A stretch of 64,000 nt of DNA from Ancylobacter crimeensis (GTDB lineage: Bacteria; Pseudomonadota; Alphaproteobacteria; Rhizobiales; Xanthobacteraceae). The translations under genes were made by a program, and so were the position numbers. The notes under the pieces are model-generated. The model was given only the letters and a program-made list of their open reading frames with translations, was not told where the DNA came from and made no database searches. Position 1 is the first letter of the stretch, and every line of letters starts with the position of its first letter. This document shows positions 50,484 through 59,155 of the stretch, one piece after another. Where the stretch lies: the NCBI RefSeq assembly GCF_023016805.1, contig NZ_JALKCH010000007.1, forward strand, positions 1 to 64,000. The letters run 5' to 3'.

Positions 50484-51050
50484 TCAGCCGCCGTGACGCT
50501 GCTCGCAGAAGCGGATGCGGTTGGCGAAGGGGTCGGTGACCTCCATCTGGATGCCCCAGTCCAAGCGGTCGAGCCCGGGACGCATCTGCGGGTTATCCTT
50601 CGCCGTCAGTTCGGCGTGGAACAGGGCGATCTGCTCCATGCCGACGAACACGGTCGCGCCCGGGGTGGCGTCGCCGTGATGGGCGGACAGATGCAGCAGC
50701 AGTCCGGCCCGCGAGACCTGCGCATAGAGCGGCGCATCGGGGGCGAAGCGATGCTCCCAGTCCAGCCGGAAGCCGAGAAAATCCAGATAGAAGGCACGGG
50801 CCTTCGCCTCGTCGAAGATGCGCAGCACCGGGCAGGTGCGCAGGAAGCGCGGGGCGCCGGGCGGTACTTGCTCCGGCACCAGTGCGGCGAGGTGGTTCCA
50901 GTCCCGGCAGCCGAACTGGCGGGCGACGAGATCGAGGGCCTGGCCGTGGGCGATGGCGATGCCGCGCTCGGCCAGCGTGCCGCGCAGAACGGCGGCGAGG
51001 GCCTTGGCGTCGTCGCGCGAGGCGACATGGGTGTTCAGGGGTGGCGGCAT
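50484..51050 (-). CDS. Glyoxalase-superfamily (VOC) protein with N-terminal DNA-binding-like region
   Basis: A 188-residue protein. The N-terminal ~60 residues (DDAKALAAVLRGTLAERGIA, then LDLVARQFGCRDWNHLAALV) match a small conserved domain seen ahead of VOC folds. The C-terminal VOC/glyoxalase domain has CPVLRIFDEAKARAFYLDFL, AGLLLHLSAHHGDATPGATV and MEVTDPFANRIRFCEQ. Often annotated as bleomycin-resistance-like. The metal ligands are not obvious enough to assign an activity. Start at 51050 is preferred over 51107. Confidence 0.85.
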   Translation of the reverse strand: MPPPLNTHVASRDDAKALAAVLRGTLAERGIAIAHGQALDLVARQFGCRDWNHLAALVPEQVPPGAPRFLRTCPVLRIFDEAKARAFYLDFLGFRLDWEHRFAPDAPLYAQVSRAGLLLHLSAHHGDATPGATVFVGMEQIALFHAELTAKDNPQMRPGLDRLDWGIQMEVTDPFANRIRFCEQRHGG

Positions 51051-51241
51051 GGTGCGTTCCGCGTCTGCGGCGGTGCGGGAGGTCAGTGCTCGCATTGCTG
51101 ACGGCATCGCCGGTGGGACGGGGACGACGACTGGGGGAATGTGGTGCGTTCACCATGCCCGGAAGGGCGCGAGCGGCCGGCCGCACCAGCCAAGCCTGAC
51201 GGTAGGCAGGGCTGGCGGGAGGGTCAAGCGCGGCGCACGGT

Positions 51242-51289
51242 CGTGGCCGGCGATGCCGGCACGTTTCGTCTCCGTGGCCGGCGATGCCG
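51242..51289 (+). repeat. Short direct repeat
   Basis: CGTGGCCGGCGATGCC occurs at 51242-51257 and 51273-51288, a 31-bp period. A related TATGCCGGCACCC lies at the end of the downstream gene. It may be part of a local GC-rich palindrome cluster. Confidence 0.35.
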
Positions 51290-51337
51290 CGGGTTGCGCC
51301 GTGATCGGGCCGGCCTGTGCCGCGCGGTCTTTACCGG

Positions 51338-52291
51338 CTATGCCGGCACCCAGTCGCGGAACGTCGCGAGGTCGATATTGCCGCCGGAGAGCATCACCCC
51401 GGCGCGCCGGCCCCGAAGCGTCGCCCTGTCCTGAAGCAGCGCGGCGAGCGCGGCGGCGCCGGCCCCTTCCGCGAGATTGTGGGTGTCGGTCCAATAGATG
51501 CGGATCGCCTGCGCGATCGCTTCCTCGCTCACCGTCACCACCCGCTCGGCGCCCTCGAGCATGATGGCGAGCGCGTCGGGCGAGGGCACACGGACGGCGA
51601 GGCCGTCGGCCCGGGTGTCGGCGTGCGCGCTCTCGACCGGGCGGCCGGCGGCGAAGGACAACGCATAGGCCGGTGCACCCTCGGCCTGCACCCCGACGAT
51701 GCGGGTGGGCAGCCCCAGCAGGTCGCGCACCAGGATCGCCGCGCAGATGCCCGAGCCGAGGCCGATCGGCACATAGAGCACGTCGAGCGGCGGGGCGCCG
51801 CGGAACAGTTCCAGCGCCGCGGTGGCGACGCCGAGAACGAGATCGCGGTGGAAGGAGGGGGCGAAGGTCAGGCCGTCGCTCCGCGCCAGCGCCATGGCGT
51901 GGGAGCGCGCGGCGTCGAAATCCGCGCCGTGCTCGATGAGCCGGGCGCCGAGGGCGGCCATGGCGGCATTCTTCTCGGCGCTGTTGCCCTGTGGCACGAC
52001 GATGGTGACCGGGATGCCGACCCGCCGCCCGGCATAGGCGAGCGACTGGCCGTGATTGCCGCGGGTGGCGGAGATGATGCCGGCCTCCGCCCCGCCCTGC
52101 CGGGCCAGCCGATCCAGATGCACCAGCCCGCCGCGCACCTTGAAGGCGCCGGTCGGGGTGTGGTTCTCGTGCTTTACCCAAACCTCCGTCCCGGCGCGGG
52201 CGCCGAGCAGCGGCCACGCATAATGCGGGGTGCCGGGAAAGGCGGCGCGGACGAGGGCGTGGGCGGCTTCGAGCTCGGCAAGCGTGAACAT
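51338..52291 (-). CDS. PLP-dependent threonine/serine dehydratase family protein
   Basis: A 317-residue fold-type II PLP enzyme. The Schiff-base lysine is in NHTPTGAFKVRGGLVHLDRL, the cofactor phosphate loop is LGSGICAAILVRDL, and substrate contacts are in SATRGNHGQSLAYAG. It resembles threonine dehydratase and the EutB-like dehydratases of ectoine breakdown, but no other ectoine-degradation genes are near, so a substrate cannot be named. Start at 52291 (MFTLAELEAAH) fits the family; upstream codons in frame are Pro/Arg-rich. Confidence 0.88.
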   Translation of the reverse strand: MFTLAELEAAHALVRAAFPGTPHYAWPLLGARAGTEVWVKHENHTPTGAFKVRGGLVHLDRLARQGGAEAGIISATRGNHGQSLAYAGRRVGIPVTIVVPQGNSAEKNAAMAALGARLIEHGADFDAARSHAMALARSDGLTFAPSFHRDLVLGVATAALELFRGAPPLDVLYVPIGLGSGICAAILVRDLLGLPTRIVGVQAEGAPAYALSFAAGRPVESAHADTRADGLAVRVPSPDALAIMLEGAERVVTVSEEAIAQAIRIYWTDTHNLAEGAGAAALAALLQDRATLRGRRAGVMLSGGNIDLATFRDWVPA

Positions 52292-52507
52292 GCGGGGGTC
52301 CGTGAGATGCGGGGCAGGCGAGGGGTCATCCTGCCGCGCCGGGCCACGACGAGCGCCCCGGAACGGCACGGGCGAGCGGGAGGGTGCCGGCGCCTTCACA
52401 GAACCGTCAAGGAAGGCTCCTAGCTTCCCGGGCCGTCCGTCGGGTCTGCCCCTTCGGGAAGCGGGCTTGTCGGCGCGTCATTGCGGAGGATTTCATCTGT
52501 GAGGCGA

Positions 52508-53053
52508 TCAATCGTCCGGCCCGAGCTTGCGGAGGTCGTCATCCGCCAGCGTGGTCCTGAGGATCGCGTGCCAGGCGTTCCTTGCCTGCGCCATCGGGAT
52601 GGTTTCGTCCACGCTCCTGACCGTGAAGACGAGTGTGTAGGGTTGCGTGATGTTCCGGCTCGTCGACGTCCAGTCGAAGACCGTGAACGTGCCGAGCGCC
52701 GGGTCGACGGCGGTCGGTTCCGTCGCGACCTTCACATCGGACGATGTCCGCGTGCCATCGCGGATGGTTTCGAGCGCCTTATCGATCCGGCCCGGCCGGC
52801 CCTGAAGCGTGAATTCCACACTGCTGTCCGGGTGGTTCCGGGCCGTGCCCGCGAGATTGTGCTTGATGGCCTGCTTCATCACCATCGCCCGGAAGCCGAC
52901 CTTCTGGACATTGCCGGTGACGATGCCGCGTACCGCGACGATGCCGGGCGGCGCGGCAATGCCGATCGGAGCGGTCTGCGCCGGCGCGCCCGCGGACAGG
53001 ATGGCGATGGCGGACAGGGCCGCCCGGCAGAGAGGCGAGGGGATGCGCGCCAT
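52508..53053 (-). CDS. Exported acylphosphatase-fold protein with C-terminal extension
   Basis: A 181-residue protein. A signal peptide (RAALSAIAILSAGAPAQTAP) is followed by an acylphosphatase-like domain (~38-112). The phosphate loop is GNVQKVGFRAM with catalytic R55, and N73 in TARNHPDSSVEF keeps the classical 18-residue spacing found in the cytosolic acylphosphatase at 3952. The last ~70 residues (FDWTSTSRNITQPYTLVFTV and on) are an extension of unknown role. Catalytic residues are intact, so activity in the periplasm is possible. It is divergent from the phytase-like esterase gene and shares an intergenic region with it. Confidence 0.75.
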   Translation of the reverse strand: MARIPSPLCRAALSAIAILSAGAPAQTAPIGIAAPPGIVAVRGIVTGNVQKVGFRAMVMKQAIKHNLAGTARNHPDSSVEFTLQGRPGRIDKALETIRDGTRTSSDVKVATEPTAVDPALGTFTVFDWTSTSRNITQPYTLVFTVRSVDETIPMAQARNAWHAILRTTLADDDLRKLGPDD

Positions 53054-53303
53054 GGCGGCCGGTCCTCGGTGAAGGCATTGCGAATGCTACGCAGCGGAAA
53101 GAGAAGGTGCTGCTGCGCGGAGATCTTCCCGAGCAAACCGGCCGAATTGTGGGCTTTCGCACGAACACGGCAGGTTGATGGGAAGAACGGCTGAAGATGA
53201 CGTCGGGCGCCTCCGGCGGTCGATCGGGCTGGCAGCGTCCTGACAGTGTTCTGCGCGGTGTCTCGGCGCCGCCCCTATTTGTTCCTGCTGGAGATCACAC
53301 CTC

Positions 53304-54770
53304 ATGAAAATGCTGCCGCTCCTGCGTGCGCGTGCCGCCCGCCGCCCCTCTGCCACATGCCGAATCTTGGTGGCCGGCACTGCCGCGCTGCTGCTCGCCG
53401 GGGGCCTCGTGCCCGCCGCGCAGGCGCAGTCGCTGCCGGTCAATAAGGGGCTTGTCGCCATGGGCCGCCTGCCCGGCAGCCTGCGCGACAGCTTCGGCGA
53501 GACCTTCGGCTCCGGCTCCGGCATGGCGACGATCGACTGGCAGAAGACCCCGACCGGATATGCCGGCTCGTTCCTGCTGCTGCCGGACCGCGGCTACAAT
53601 GTCGAGGGCACGACCGACTACAGCACGCGCGTCAACACCCTCTCCGTCGCCTTCGACATGCCGGAGGACGGCACGGCGGCCCAGGCGGCGCTGAAGCTGG
53701 ACGGCACCTTCCTTTTGACCGACACCACCGGCAAGCCGCTGACCGGGCTGGACCCGGTGACCATCAACACCGCCAACGGCACGCCGCAGGGCGGCCCCGG
53801 CCTGCCCGGCGCGGTGACCGGCGCGGTGAGCCTCGATCCCGAGGCGATCGTGCGCCTGCCCGACGGCTCGCTGATGATCTCGGATGAATACGGCCCGGCG
53901 ATCTACCATTTCTCCGCTGAGGGCAAGATGCTCTCGGCGACCCTGCCGCCGCAGGCCTTCCTGCCGATGCGCAAGGGCAAGCTCGACTTCTCCTCCGACA
54001 ATCCCGGCCCCGGCGCGCCGCATCCCGACCCGAAGGATCCCGACACCGGGCGGCAGAACAATCAGGGTTTCGAGGGCATGGCCTATGACCCGGCCACGAA
54101 GCAGTTGACCGTCGTGCTGCAGAGCGCGACCCGGCAGGACGGCGGCGACAGGAAGTCCACCCGGCAGGACAGCCGCGCGCTCGTCTATGACGCCGCCGAT
54201 CCCGACCATCTGAAGCTCACGGCCGAATATGTCGTGCCGCTGCCGGTGTTCAAGGACGACGACAAGACGCTGGTCGCGGCGCAGAGCGAACTGACCGCGC
54301 TGGGCGACGGCCGCTTCCTGCTGCTCTCGCGCGACAGCAACAATGGCTGGGGCGTGAAGGGCGCGACGTCGCTCTATCGCCGGGTCGACCTGCTCGATCT
54401 CAACGGCGCCACCAACATCGCCGGCACCCGCTTCGACGGCCTAGAGCCGGTCGCGCCCAAGGGCGTGCTCGACGCCGCCGTGACCCCGGCCCGCCTCGCC
54501 GGGCCGGTGGTGGACATCAACGACAATGCCCAGCTCGCCCGGGTCGGCCTGCACAATGGCGAGCCCCACGACCCCACCGACCTGCCGGAGAAGTGGGAAT
54601 CCATGGCCATCGTGCCCGCGCTCGACCCCGCCAACCCGAAGGACGTGTTCCTGCTGGTGGCGAACGACAACGACTTCCTGACGAAGACCGGCCATCAGGC
54701 CGGGGCCGACTACGACGCCGGCGCGGATGTCGACACCCTCGTGCTGGTGTATCGCCTGACGCTGCCGTGA
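53304..54770 (+). CDS. Secreted esterase-like activity of phytase family protein
   Basis: A 488-residue exported protein. A long signal region (GTAALLLAGGLVPAAQAQ) precedes the esterase-like phytase domain (PF13449 type): FLLLPDRGYNVEGTTDYS, VRLPDGSLMISDEYGPAIYH, and NNQGFEGMAYDPATKQLTVV. A late MAIVPALDPANPKDVFLLVA segment precedes the C-terminus. The beta-propeller fold is used by phytases and related esterases. Phosphate-ester hydrolysis is likely but substrate unproven. CTGGAGATC lies before the ATG at 53304. Confidence 0.88.
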   Translation: MKMLPLLRARAARRPSATCRILVAGTAALLLAGGLVPAAQAQSLPVNKGLVAMGRLPGSLRDSFGETFGSGSGMATIDWQKTPTGYAGSFLLLPDRGYNVEGTTDYSTRVNTLSVAFDMPEDGTAAQAALKLDGTFLLTDTTGKPLTGLDPVTINTANGTPQGGPGLPGAVTGAVSLDPEAIVRLPDGSLMISDEYGPAIYHFSAEGKMLSATLPPQAFLPMRKGKLDFSSDNPGPGAPHPDPKDPDTGRQNNQGFEGMAYDPATKQLTVVLQSATRQDGGDRKSTRQDSRALVYDAADPDHLKLTAEYVVPLPVFKDDDKTLVAAQSELTALGDGRFLLLSRDSNNGWGVKGATSLYRRVDLLDLNGATNIAGTRFDGLEPVAPKGVLDAAVTPARLAGPVVDINDNAQLARVGLHNGEPHDPTDLPEKWESMAIVPALDPANPKDVFLLVANDNDFLTKTGHQAGADYDAGADVDTLVLVYRLTLP

Positions 54771-54956
54771 GAGGCGGGGAGGCCGGGCGACATCCCGTTT
54801 CGCCACGTCATGCCCGGTGAAGGCCGCGCCAAGCCCGGCCATGACGCCGTGCGGGCGGGGCGGTTTGCCTTTGCCGTTTACCTCATCCCAAAAACGGGAT
54901 AACCCGCCTGCGATAGAGACGGCCCGTCCGTTCCGACCCTGCCGAGAGACCGCGCC

Positions 54957-56432
54957 ATGAACATGCATGCCCGCCCCGCCGACCCGAAGAAGCTCATCAA
55001 GGGAGCGACCGGCGACTGGGAGGTGGTGATCGGCATGGAGATCCATGCGCAGGTCACCTCCAACGCCAAGCTCTTCTCCGGCGCCTCCACGGCCTTCGGC
55101 GGCGAGCCGAACAGCCATGTCTCGCTGGTCGACGCGGCAATGCCGGGCATGCTGCCGGTGATCAACGAGGAATGCGTGAAGCAGGCGGTGCGCACCGGGC
55201 TCGGACTCAAGGCCGAGATCCACCTGCGCTCGGTGTTCGACCGCAAGAACTATTTCTACCCGGACCTGCCGCAGGGCTACCAGATCAGCCAGTACAAGAG
55301 CCCCATCGTCGGCGAGGGAGTGGTGCTGGTCGACACCGCGGACGGCACCATCGAGGTGGGCATCGAGCGGCTGCATCTGGAGCAGGACGCCGGCAAGTCG
55401 ATCCACGACCAGAACCCGACCATGTCGCTGGTGGACCTCAACCGGTCCGGCGTGGCGCTGATGGAGATCGTCTCCAAGCCCGATCTGCGCTCCTCGGAGG
55501 AGGCGAAGGCCTACGTGACCAAGCTGCGCACCATCCTGCGCTATCTCGGCACCTGCGACGGCGACATGGAGAAGGGCAATCTGCGGGCGGATGTCAACGT
55601 GTCGGTGCGCAAGCCGGGCGATGATTTCGGCACGCGCTGCGAGATCAAGAACGTCAACTCCATCCGCTTCATCGGCCAGGCCATCGAGATCGAGGCCCGC
55701 CGCCAGATCGGCATCATCGAGGATGGCGGGGTGATCGAGCAGGAGACCCGGCTGTTCGATCCGGGCCGCGGCGAGACGCGTTCCATGCGCTCCAAGGAAG
55801 AAGCGCACGACTACCGCTATTTCCCCGACCCGGACCTGCTGCCGCTGGAATTCGACCAGGCCTTCGTCGACGCGCTCGCCGCGCATCTGCCGGAGCTGCC
55901 GGACGAGAAGAAGGCCCGCTTCGTGAAGGTCTACGGCCTCTCCGCCTATGACGCCGACGTGCTGGTGGCGGAGAAGGAGACGGCGGCCTATTACGAGGAG
56001 GTGGCAGCCGGGCGCGATGCGAAGGCGGCCGCGAACTTCGTCATCAACGAGCTGTTCGGCCGGCTGAACAAGGAAGGCAAGGACATCGCCTCCTCGCCGG
56101 TCTCGGCGGCCCAGATCGGCGCCATCGTCGATCTGATCGCGGACGGCACCATCTCCGGCAAGATCGCCAAGGATTTGTTCGAGATCGTGTTCACCGAGGG
56201 GGGCGATCCGCGCCAGATCGTGGAAGCGCGCGGCATGAAGCAGGTGACCGACACCGGCGCCATCGAGGCGGCGGTGGACGCGATCATCGCCGCCAATCCC
56301 GACAAGGTGGAGCAGGTGAAGGCGAAGCCCACCATGCTCGGCTGGTTCGTCGGGCAGGTGATGAAGCAGACCGGCGGCAAGGCCAATCCGCAGGCGGTGA
56401 ACGACCTGCTGAAGGGCAAGCTCGGCATCTGA
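54957..56432 (+). CDS. gatB: Asp/Glu-tRNA amidotransferase subunit B
   Basis: A 491-residue GatB, which phosphorylates the misacylated tRNA and transfers ammonia. Motifs: [60 protein letters not shown], and [14 protein letters not shown]. The C-terminal YqeY-like tail ([11 protein letters not shown]) contacts the tRNA. gatC and gatA are about 5.8 kb upstream on the same strand rather than adjacent, so gatB must have its own promoter (54771-54956). Confidence 0.96.
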   Translation: MNMHARPADPKKLIKGATGDWEVVIGMEIHAQVTSNAKLFSGASTAFGGEPNSHVSLVDAAMPGMLPVINEECVKQAVRTGLGLKAEIHLRSVFDRKNYFYPDLPQGYQISQYKSPIVGEGVVLVDTADGTIEVGIERLHLEQDAGKSIHDQNPTMSLVDLNRSGVALMEIVSKPDLRSSEEAKAYVTKLRTILRYLGTCDGDMEKGNLRADVNVSVRKPGDDFGTRCEIKNVNSIRFIGQAIEIEARRQIGIIEDGGVIEQETRLFDPGRGETRSMRSKEEAHDYRYFPDPDLLPLEFDQAFVDALAAHLPELPDEKKARFVKVYGLSAYDADVLVAEKETAAYYEEVAAGRDAKAAANFVINELFGRLNKEGKDIASSPVSAAQIGAIVDLIADGTISGKIAKDLFEIVFTEGGDPRQIVEARGMKQVTDTGAIEAAVDAIIAANPDKVEQVKAKPTMLGWFVGQVMKQTGGKANPQAVNDLLKGKLGI

Positions 56433-56577
56433 GCCGGACGGGTTCTTTGCCGGTGAGGGGCGCGCATTCCTTGCCGGCAGGGTGGGCGCGAGGCGCCCTT
56501 GCGCCTAATCTGGGGTGAGGGGGCGCGCAGACCGCGCCCTCACCGGACGCTTCCCTACCCATGAGGTGCCGCCTTTC

Positions 56578-57075
56578 ATGAGCTCGACCCCGGAAAATGC
56601 CGCTGCCTCCTCCACGGATGCGCTCCGTTTCGAGCGGGCCAGCCGGGCCGATGTGCCGGGCATCGTCGCGATCCTCGCTACCGACCGGGTGTTCGGCGAG
56701 CGGGACAGCGACGACCCGGCTTATGCCCATCATTACGAGGCGGCCTATGACGCGATCGTGGAAAACGGTGCGACCACGCTCTATGTGGCGCGGCTCGGCG
56801 AGCGGATCGTCGGTACGTTCGAATTGATCGTGGTGCACGCATTGTTGCGCCATGGCCGCTGCCTCGCCATCGCGGAGGCGGTGCACGTGGCCCCCGACAT
56901 GCGCGGGCGAGGGGTCGGCAAGGCGATGATGGAGTTCGCCAAGGCGGAGGCAAAGCGGCTGGGGGCCGGCTCGCTGCAGCTCACCACCCATCTCCAGCGC
57001 TACGATGCCCACCGCTTCTATGAGGCGGCGGGCTTCGAGCGGCGCCATCTCGGCTTCAAGGTCGAGCTGATATAG
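56578..57075 (+). CDS. GNAT family N-acetyltransferase
   Basis: A 165-residue GNAT protein. It contains RASRADVPGIVAILATDRVF, LYVARLGERIVGTFELIVV, VHVAPDMRGRGVGKAMMEFA (acetyl-CoA loop), and FYEAAGFERRHLGFKVEL at the end. GAGGTG precedes the ATG at 56578, and an in-frame ATG at 56515 is less likely. The acceptor substrate is unknown. A palindrome-rich convergent region follows. Confidence 0.9.
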   Translation: MSSTPENAAASSTDALRFERASRADVPGIVAILATDRVFGERDSDDPAYAHHYEAAYDAIVENGATTLYVARLGERIVGTFELIVVHALLRHGRCLAIAEAVHVAPDMRGRGVGKAMMEFAKAEAKRLGAGSLQLTTHLQRYDAHRFYEAAGFERRHLGFKVELI

Positions 57076-57199
57076 AGCGTTTAGAAAACGCTACAATTCC
57101 TTGAATTGAAAGACTTTTCCTGTCAGCCAGGTGATGTCGCCTGGTCGAAATGGCTCTCTGAGGGGCGGGCGGGCGCCCGCCCGCCTCGCAACCGTTTCC
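57073..57199. repeat. Palindrome-rich convergent intergenic region
   Basis: Four inverted repeats lie within about 110 bp: AGCGTTT/AAACGCT (57076-57092), CAATTC/GAATTG (57094-57108), CCAGG/CCTGG (57127-57144), and a perfect 22-bp palindrome at 57164-57185 (GGCGGGCGGGC and its complement). The head TAGAGCGTTT resembles the TAGAGC repeats elsewhere in the window. The region lies between two converging genes, so a bidirectional terminator is plausible. Confidence 0.6.
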
Positions 57200-57673
57200 T
57201 TACGGCAGGCATTTGGCCATGAAGACGTGCCAGGCCTTGGCGCCCTTCAGGTCGTTGGCGGCCTTGTAGGCCTTCCACTGCTCGTTGCAGGCCTTGGTGG
57301 CCTGCCGGTCGGCGGCCACCTCAGCGCGGGGCATGCGCGTCGTCTTCTTCGGCGCATCGGAATCGGCGGTGGCGGGCTTGGCCGGCGTCGGCGCGGCGTC
57401 GGCCGGCTTTGCTGCGGGAGCTGTGGTGCTCGTCGAGGTGGAGGTCGAAGCCTTGCCCTCGGAAAGGCACTGTTTCGAGAAATCGCGATAGACCATGTCG
57501 CCGGTCTGATTCTTCGCCTTCATGTCGTTCCAGCGCGTCGCGCATTCCTGAATCGTGGCGGCTTTGGCCGGGGTGGCGGCAAAGGCCGCGGCGGCGAGAA
57601 GGACGGCGAGGGCGGGTGTGCGCCAGGCCCGAAGATCGGGGCGAATCTCGGCTCGAAGAATGCTGTTCGTCAT
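57200..57673 (-). CDS. Secreted protein with two Cys-Trp-Phe-Cys repeats (PsiF-like)
   Basis: A 157-residue exported protein. A signal peptide (TPALAVLLAAAAFAATPAKA) leads to repeat 1 (C44-x3-W ... C69: CATRWNDMKAKNQTGDM then VYRDFSKQCL). A Ser/Thr/Ala/Pro linker (SEGKASTSTSTSTTAPAAKP and on) separates it from repeat 2 at the C-terminus (CNEQWKAYKAANDLKGAKAW then HVFMAKCL). The two repeats share the pattern C-x3-W, an internal Asn/Lys segment, F-x3-C. Each pair probably forms a disulfide hairpin. The next gene has a third copy. Function unknown. Confidence 0.75.
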   Translation of the reverse strand: MTNSILRAEIRPDLRAWRTPALAVLLAAAAFAATPAKAATIQECATRWNDMKAKNQTGDMVYRDFSKQCLSEGKASTSTSTSTTAPAAKPADAAPTPAKPATADSDAPKKTTRMPRAEVAADRQATKACNEQWKAYKAANDLKGAKAWHVFMAKCLP

Positions 57674-57684
57674 GTGACCTCTCA

Positions 57685-58122
57685 TCATCGCATGCAACTC
57701 ATCATGAACTGATGCCATTTCTTGGCGGCCTTGCTGTTGCCGCCGTTCTCCGCGATCTTGGCGCGCCATTGCGCCGTGCAGGCCTGCTCCTTTGCCGGAT
57801 CGAGGCCGGACACGCTGCCGGGCGCCACGGCGAGCGAAGCCGGCGCGAGCGGCGCGCCGTTGCCGTCGGGATCGCTGCTGTCCTTGCCGGAGCGGCCCGA
57901 TTTGCCACCGCCCCCACCGTGACCGCCCCCGCCTCCACCACCCTTGGCAAGCAGGATGGGCGCGGCGGTTGGCGCGGCCGGCGCCTGATCGACGATCTTC
58001 AGGGATGCGGGAGGTTCCGGCGCCACGGCGACGGCGGCGGAAAAGGCCGGCGCAGCGGCGAGCAAAAGAAACGCCAGCGCGGCGGAAGCGCGGCACGGGC
58101 GCAAGCCAACATTCCCCAGCAT
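57685..58122 (-). CDS. Secreted glycine-rich protein with one Cys-Trp-Phe-Cys repeat
   Basis: A 145-residue exported protein. A signal peptide (SAALAFLLLAAAPAFSAAVA) is followed by a Pro/Ala stretch, a glycine run (GGGGGGGHGGGGGKSGRSGK), and a C-terminal CTAQWRAKIAENGGNSKAAK plus KWHQFMMSCM module like the repeats in its downstream neighbour. It starts 11 bp upstream of that gene's start region on the same strand, so the two form a unit. Start at 58122 is chosen because the signal peptide begins there. Function unknown. Confidence 0.7.
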   Translation of the reverse strand: MLGNVGLRPCRASAALAFLLLAAAPAFSAAVAVAPEPPASLKIVDQAPAAPTAAPILLAKGGGGGGGHGGGGGKSGRSGKDSSDPDGNGAPLAPASLAVAPGSVSGLDPAKEQACTAQWRAKIAENGGNSKAAKKWHQFMMSCMR

Positions 58123-58440
58123 GGAAGCGAACCTTTGCGGCTGTCCCGCGGCCTGGGAAGCGCACGGCCTTCCGTCGCCCCGCGAGGCAACGTTCCGACC
58201 CTGCTGCCGCCCCCCGCGTGCAGAGATCTGCCAAAAACATCCGCCCGGCACGGGGAGGCTGTCAATAGGCACGGAATGGGCCGCACGGGTGCCTGCGCCG
58301 TCGTGTGGAAGGGGATCGGCCCCGGCTCTCCGCCGCTTCCGGCGCGGGGCGTGGCTTGCCAGCCGCCCCGCCGCGGCCTACCTCTTGTCACCAGGGTGCC
58401 GCGGTGCACCGGACCGAGGCGATTTGAAGGCTAGAACAGC
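58123..58440. other. Divergent intergenic region between secreted-protein genes and a GST
   Basis: 318 bases. No gene and no recognisable structured element apart from the GST ribosome-binding site region (GAAGG at 58426-58430). The two secreted-protein genes and the GST share this upstream space. Confidence 0.5.
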
Positions 58441-59151
58441 ATGGCCCAGCCCCAGACCCAGCCGATCGAGCTTCACTACTGGCCGACTCCCAATGGCTGG
58501 AAGATCACCATCATGCTGGAGGAGTGCGGCCTGCCCTACACCGTGCATTCGGTGAATATCGGCAAGGGCGAGCAGTTCAAACCGGACTTTCTCGCCATTT
58601 CGCCCAACAACAAGATGCCGGCGATCATCGATCCCGAGGGGCCGGACGGGGCGCCGATCTCGATCTTCGAATCGGGGGCCATCCTGCAATATCTCGGGCG
58701 CAAGACGGGGCAGTTCTATCCCCGCGACGAGCGCGGCCGGGTGGAGGTGGACCAGTGGCTGTTCTGGCAGATGGCCGGCCTCGGCCCCATGGCCGGGCAG
58801 GCGCACCATTTCCGCATCTATGCGCCGGAGAAGATTCCCTACGCCATCGACCGCTACACCAATGAGGTGCACCGGCTCTACGGGGTGATGAACACCCGGC
58901 TGAAGGACCACGAATATCTGGCCGGCGCCTACTCCATCGCCGACATCGCCTGCGTCGGCTGGGCGAAGCTGTGGCAGCGGCAGGGGCAGGACATCGCCGA
59001 ATTCCCCCATTTCGCCCGCTGGCTGGAGGCGGTTCTGGCCCGCCCGGCGGTGAAGCGCGGCCTTGCCGTGAATGCCGAGGATCGCGGCAAGCTGGACCTC
59101 GCCACCGACAAGGACGCCCAGAAGGTGCTGTTCGGCCAGCGCGCGCGCTGA
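58441..59151 (+). CDS. Glutathione S-transferase family protein (YfcG/nu-type)
   Basis: A 236-residue GST. The N-terminal thioredoxin-like domain has IELHYWPTPNGWKITIMLEE, with an Asn-Gly active-site pair in the PTPNGWK loop typical of nu-class (YfcG/YghU) enzymes that bind two glutathiones. Then ISPNNKMPAIIDPEG (cis-Pro) and ISIFESGAILQYLGRK. The C-terminal helical domain includes DQWLFWQMAGLGPMAGQAHH. Disulfide reductase activity is the best-known role of this class. Confidence 0.9.
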   Translation: MAQPQTQPIELHYWPTPNGWKITIMLEECGLPYTVHSVNIGKGEQFKPDFLAISPNNKMPAIIDPEGPDGAPISIFESGAILQYLGRKTGQFYPRDERGRVEVDQWLFWQMAGLGPMAGQAHHFRIYAPEKIPYAIDRYTNEVHRLYGVMNTRLKDHEYLAGAYSIADIACVGWAKLWQRQGQDIAEFPHFARWLEAVLARPAVKRGLAVNAEDRGKLDLATDKDAQKVLFGQRAR

Positions 59152-59155
59152 AGGC

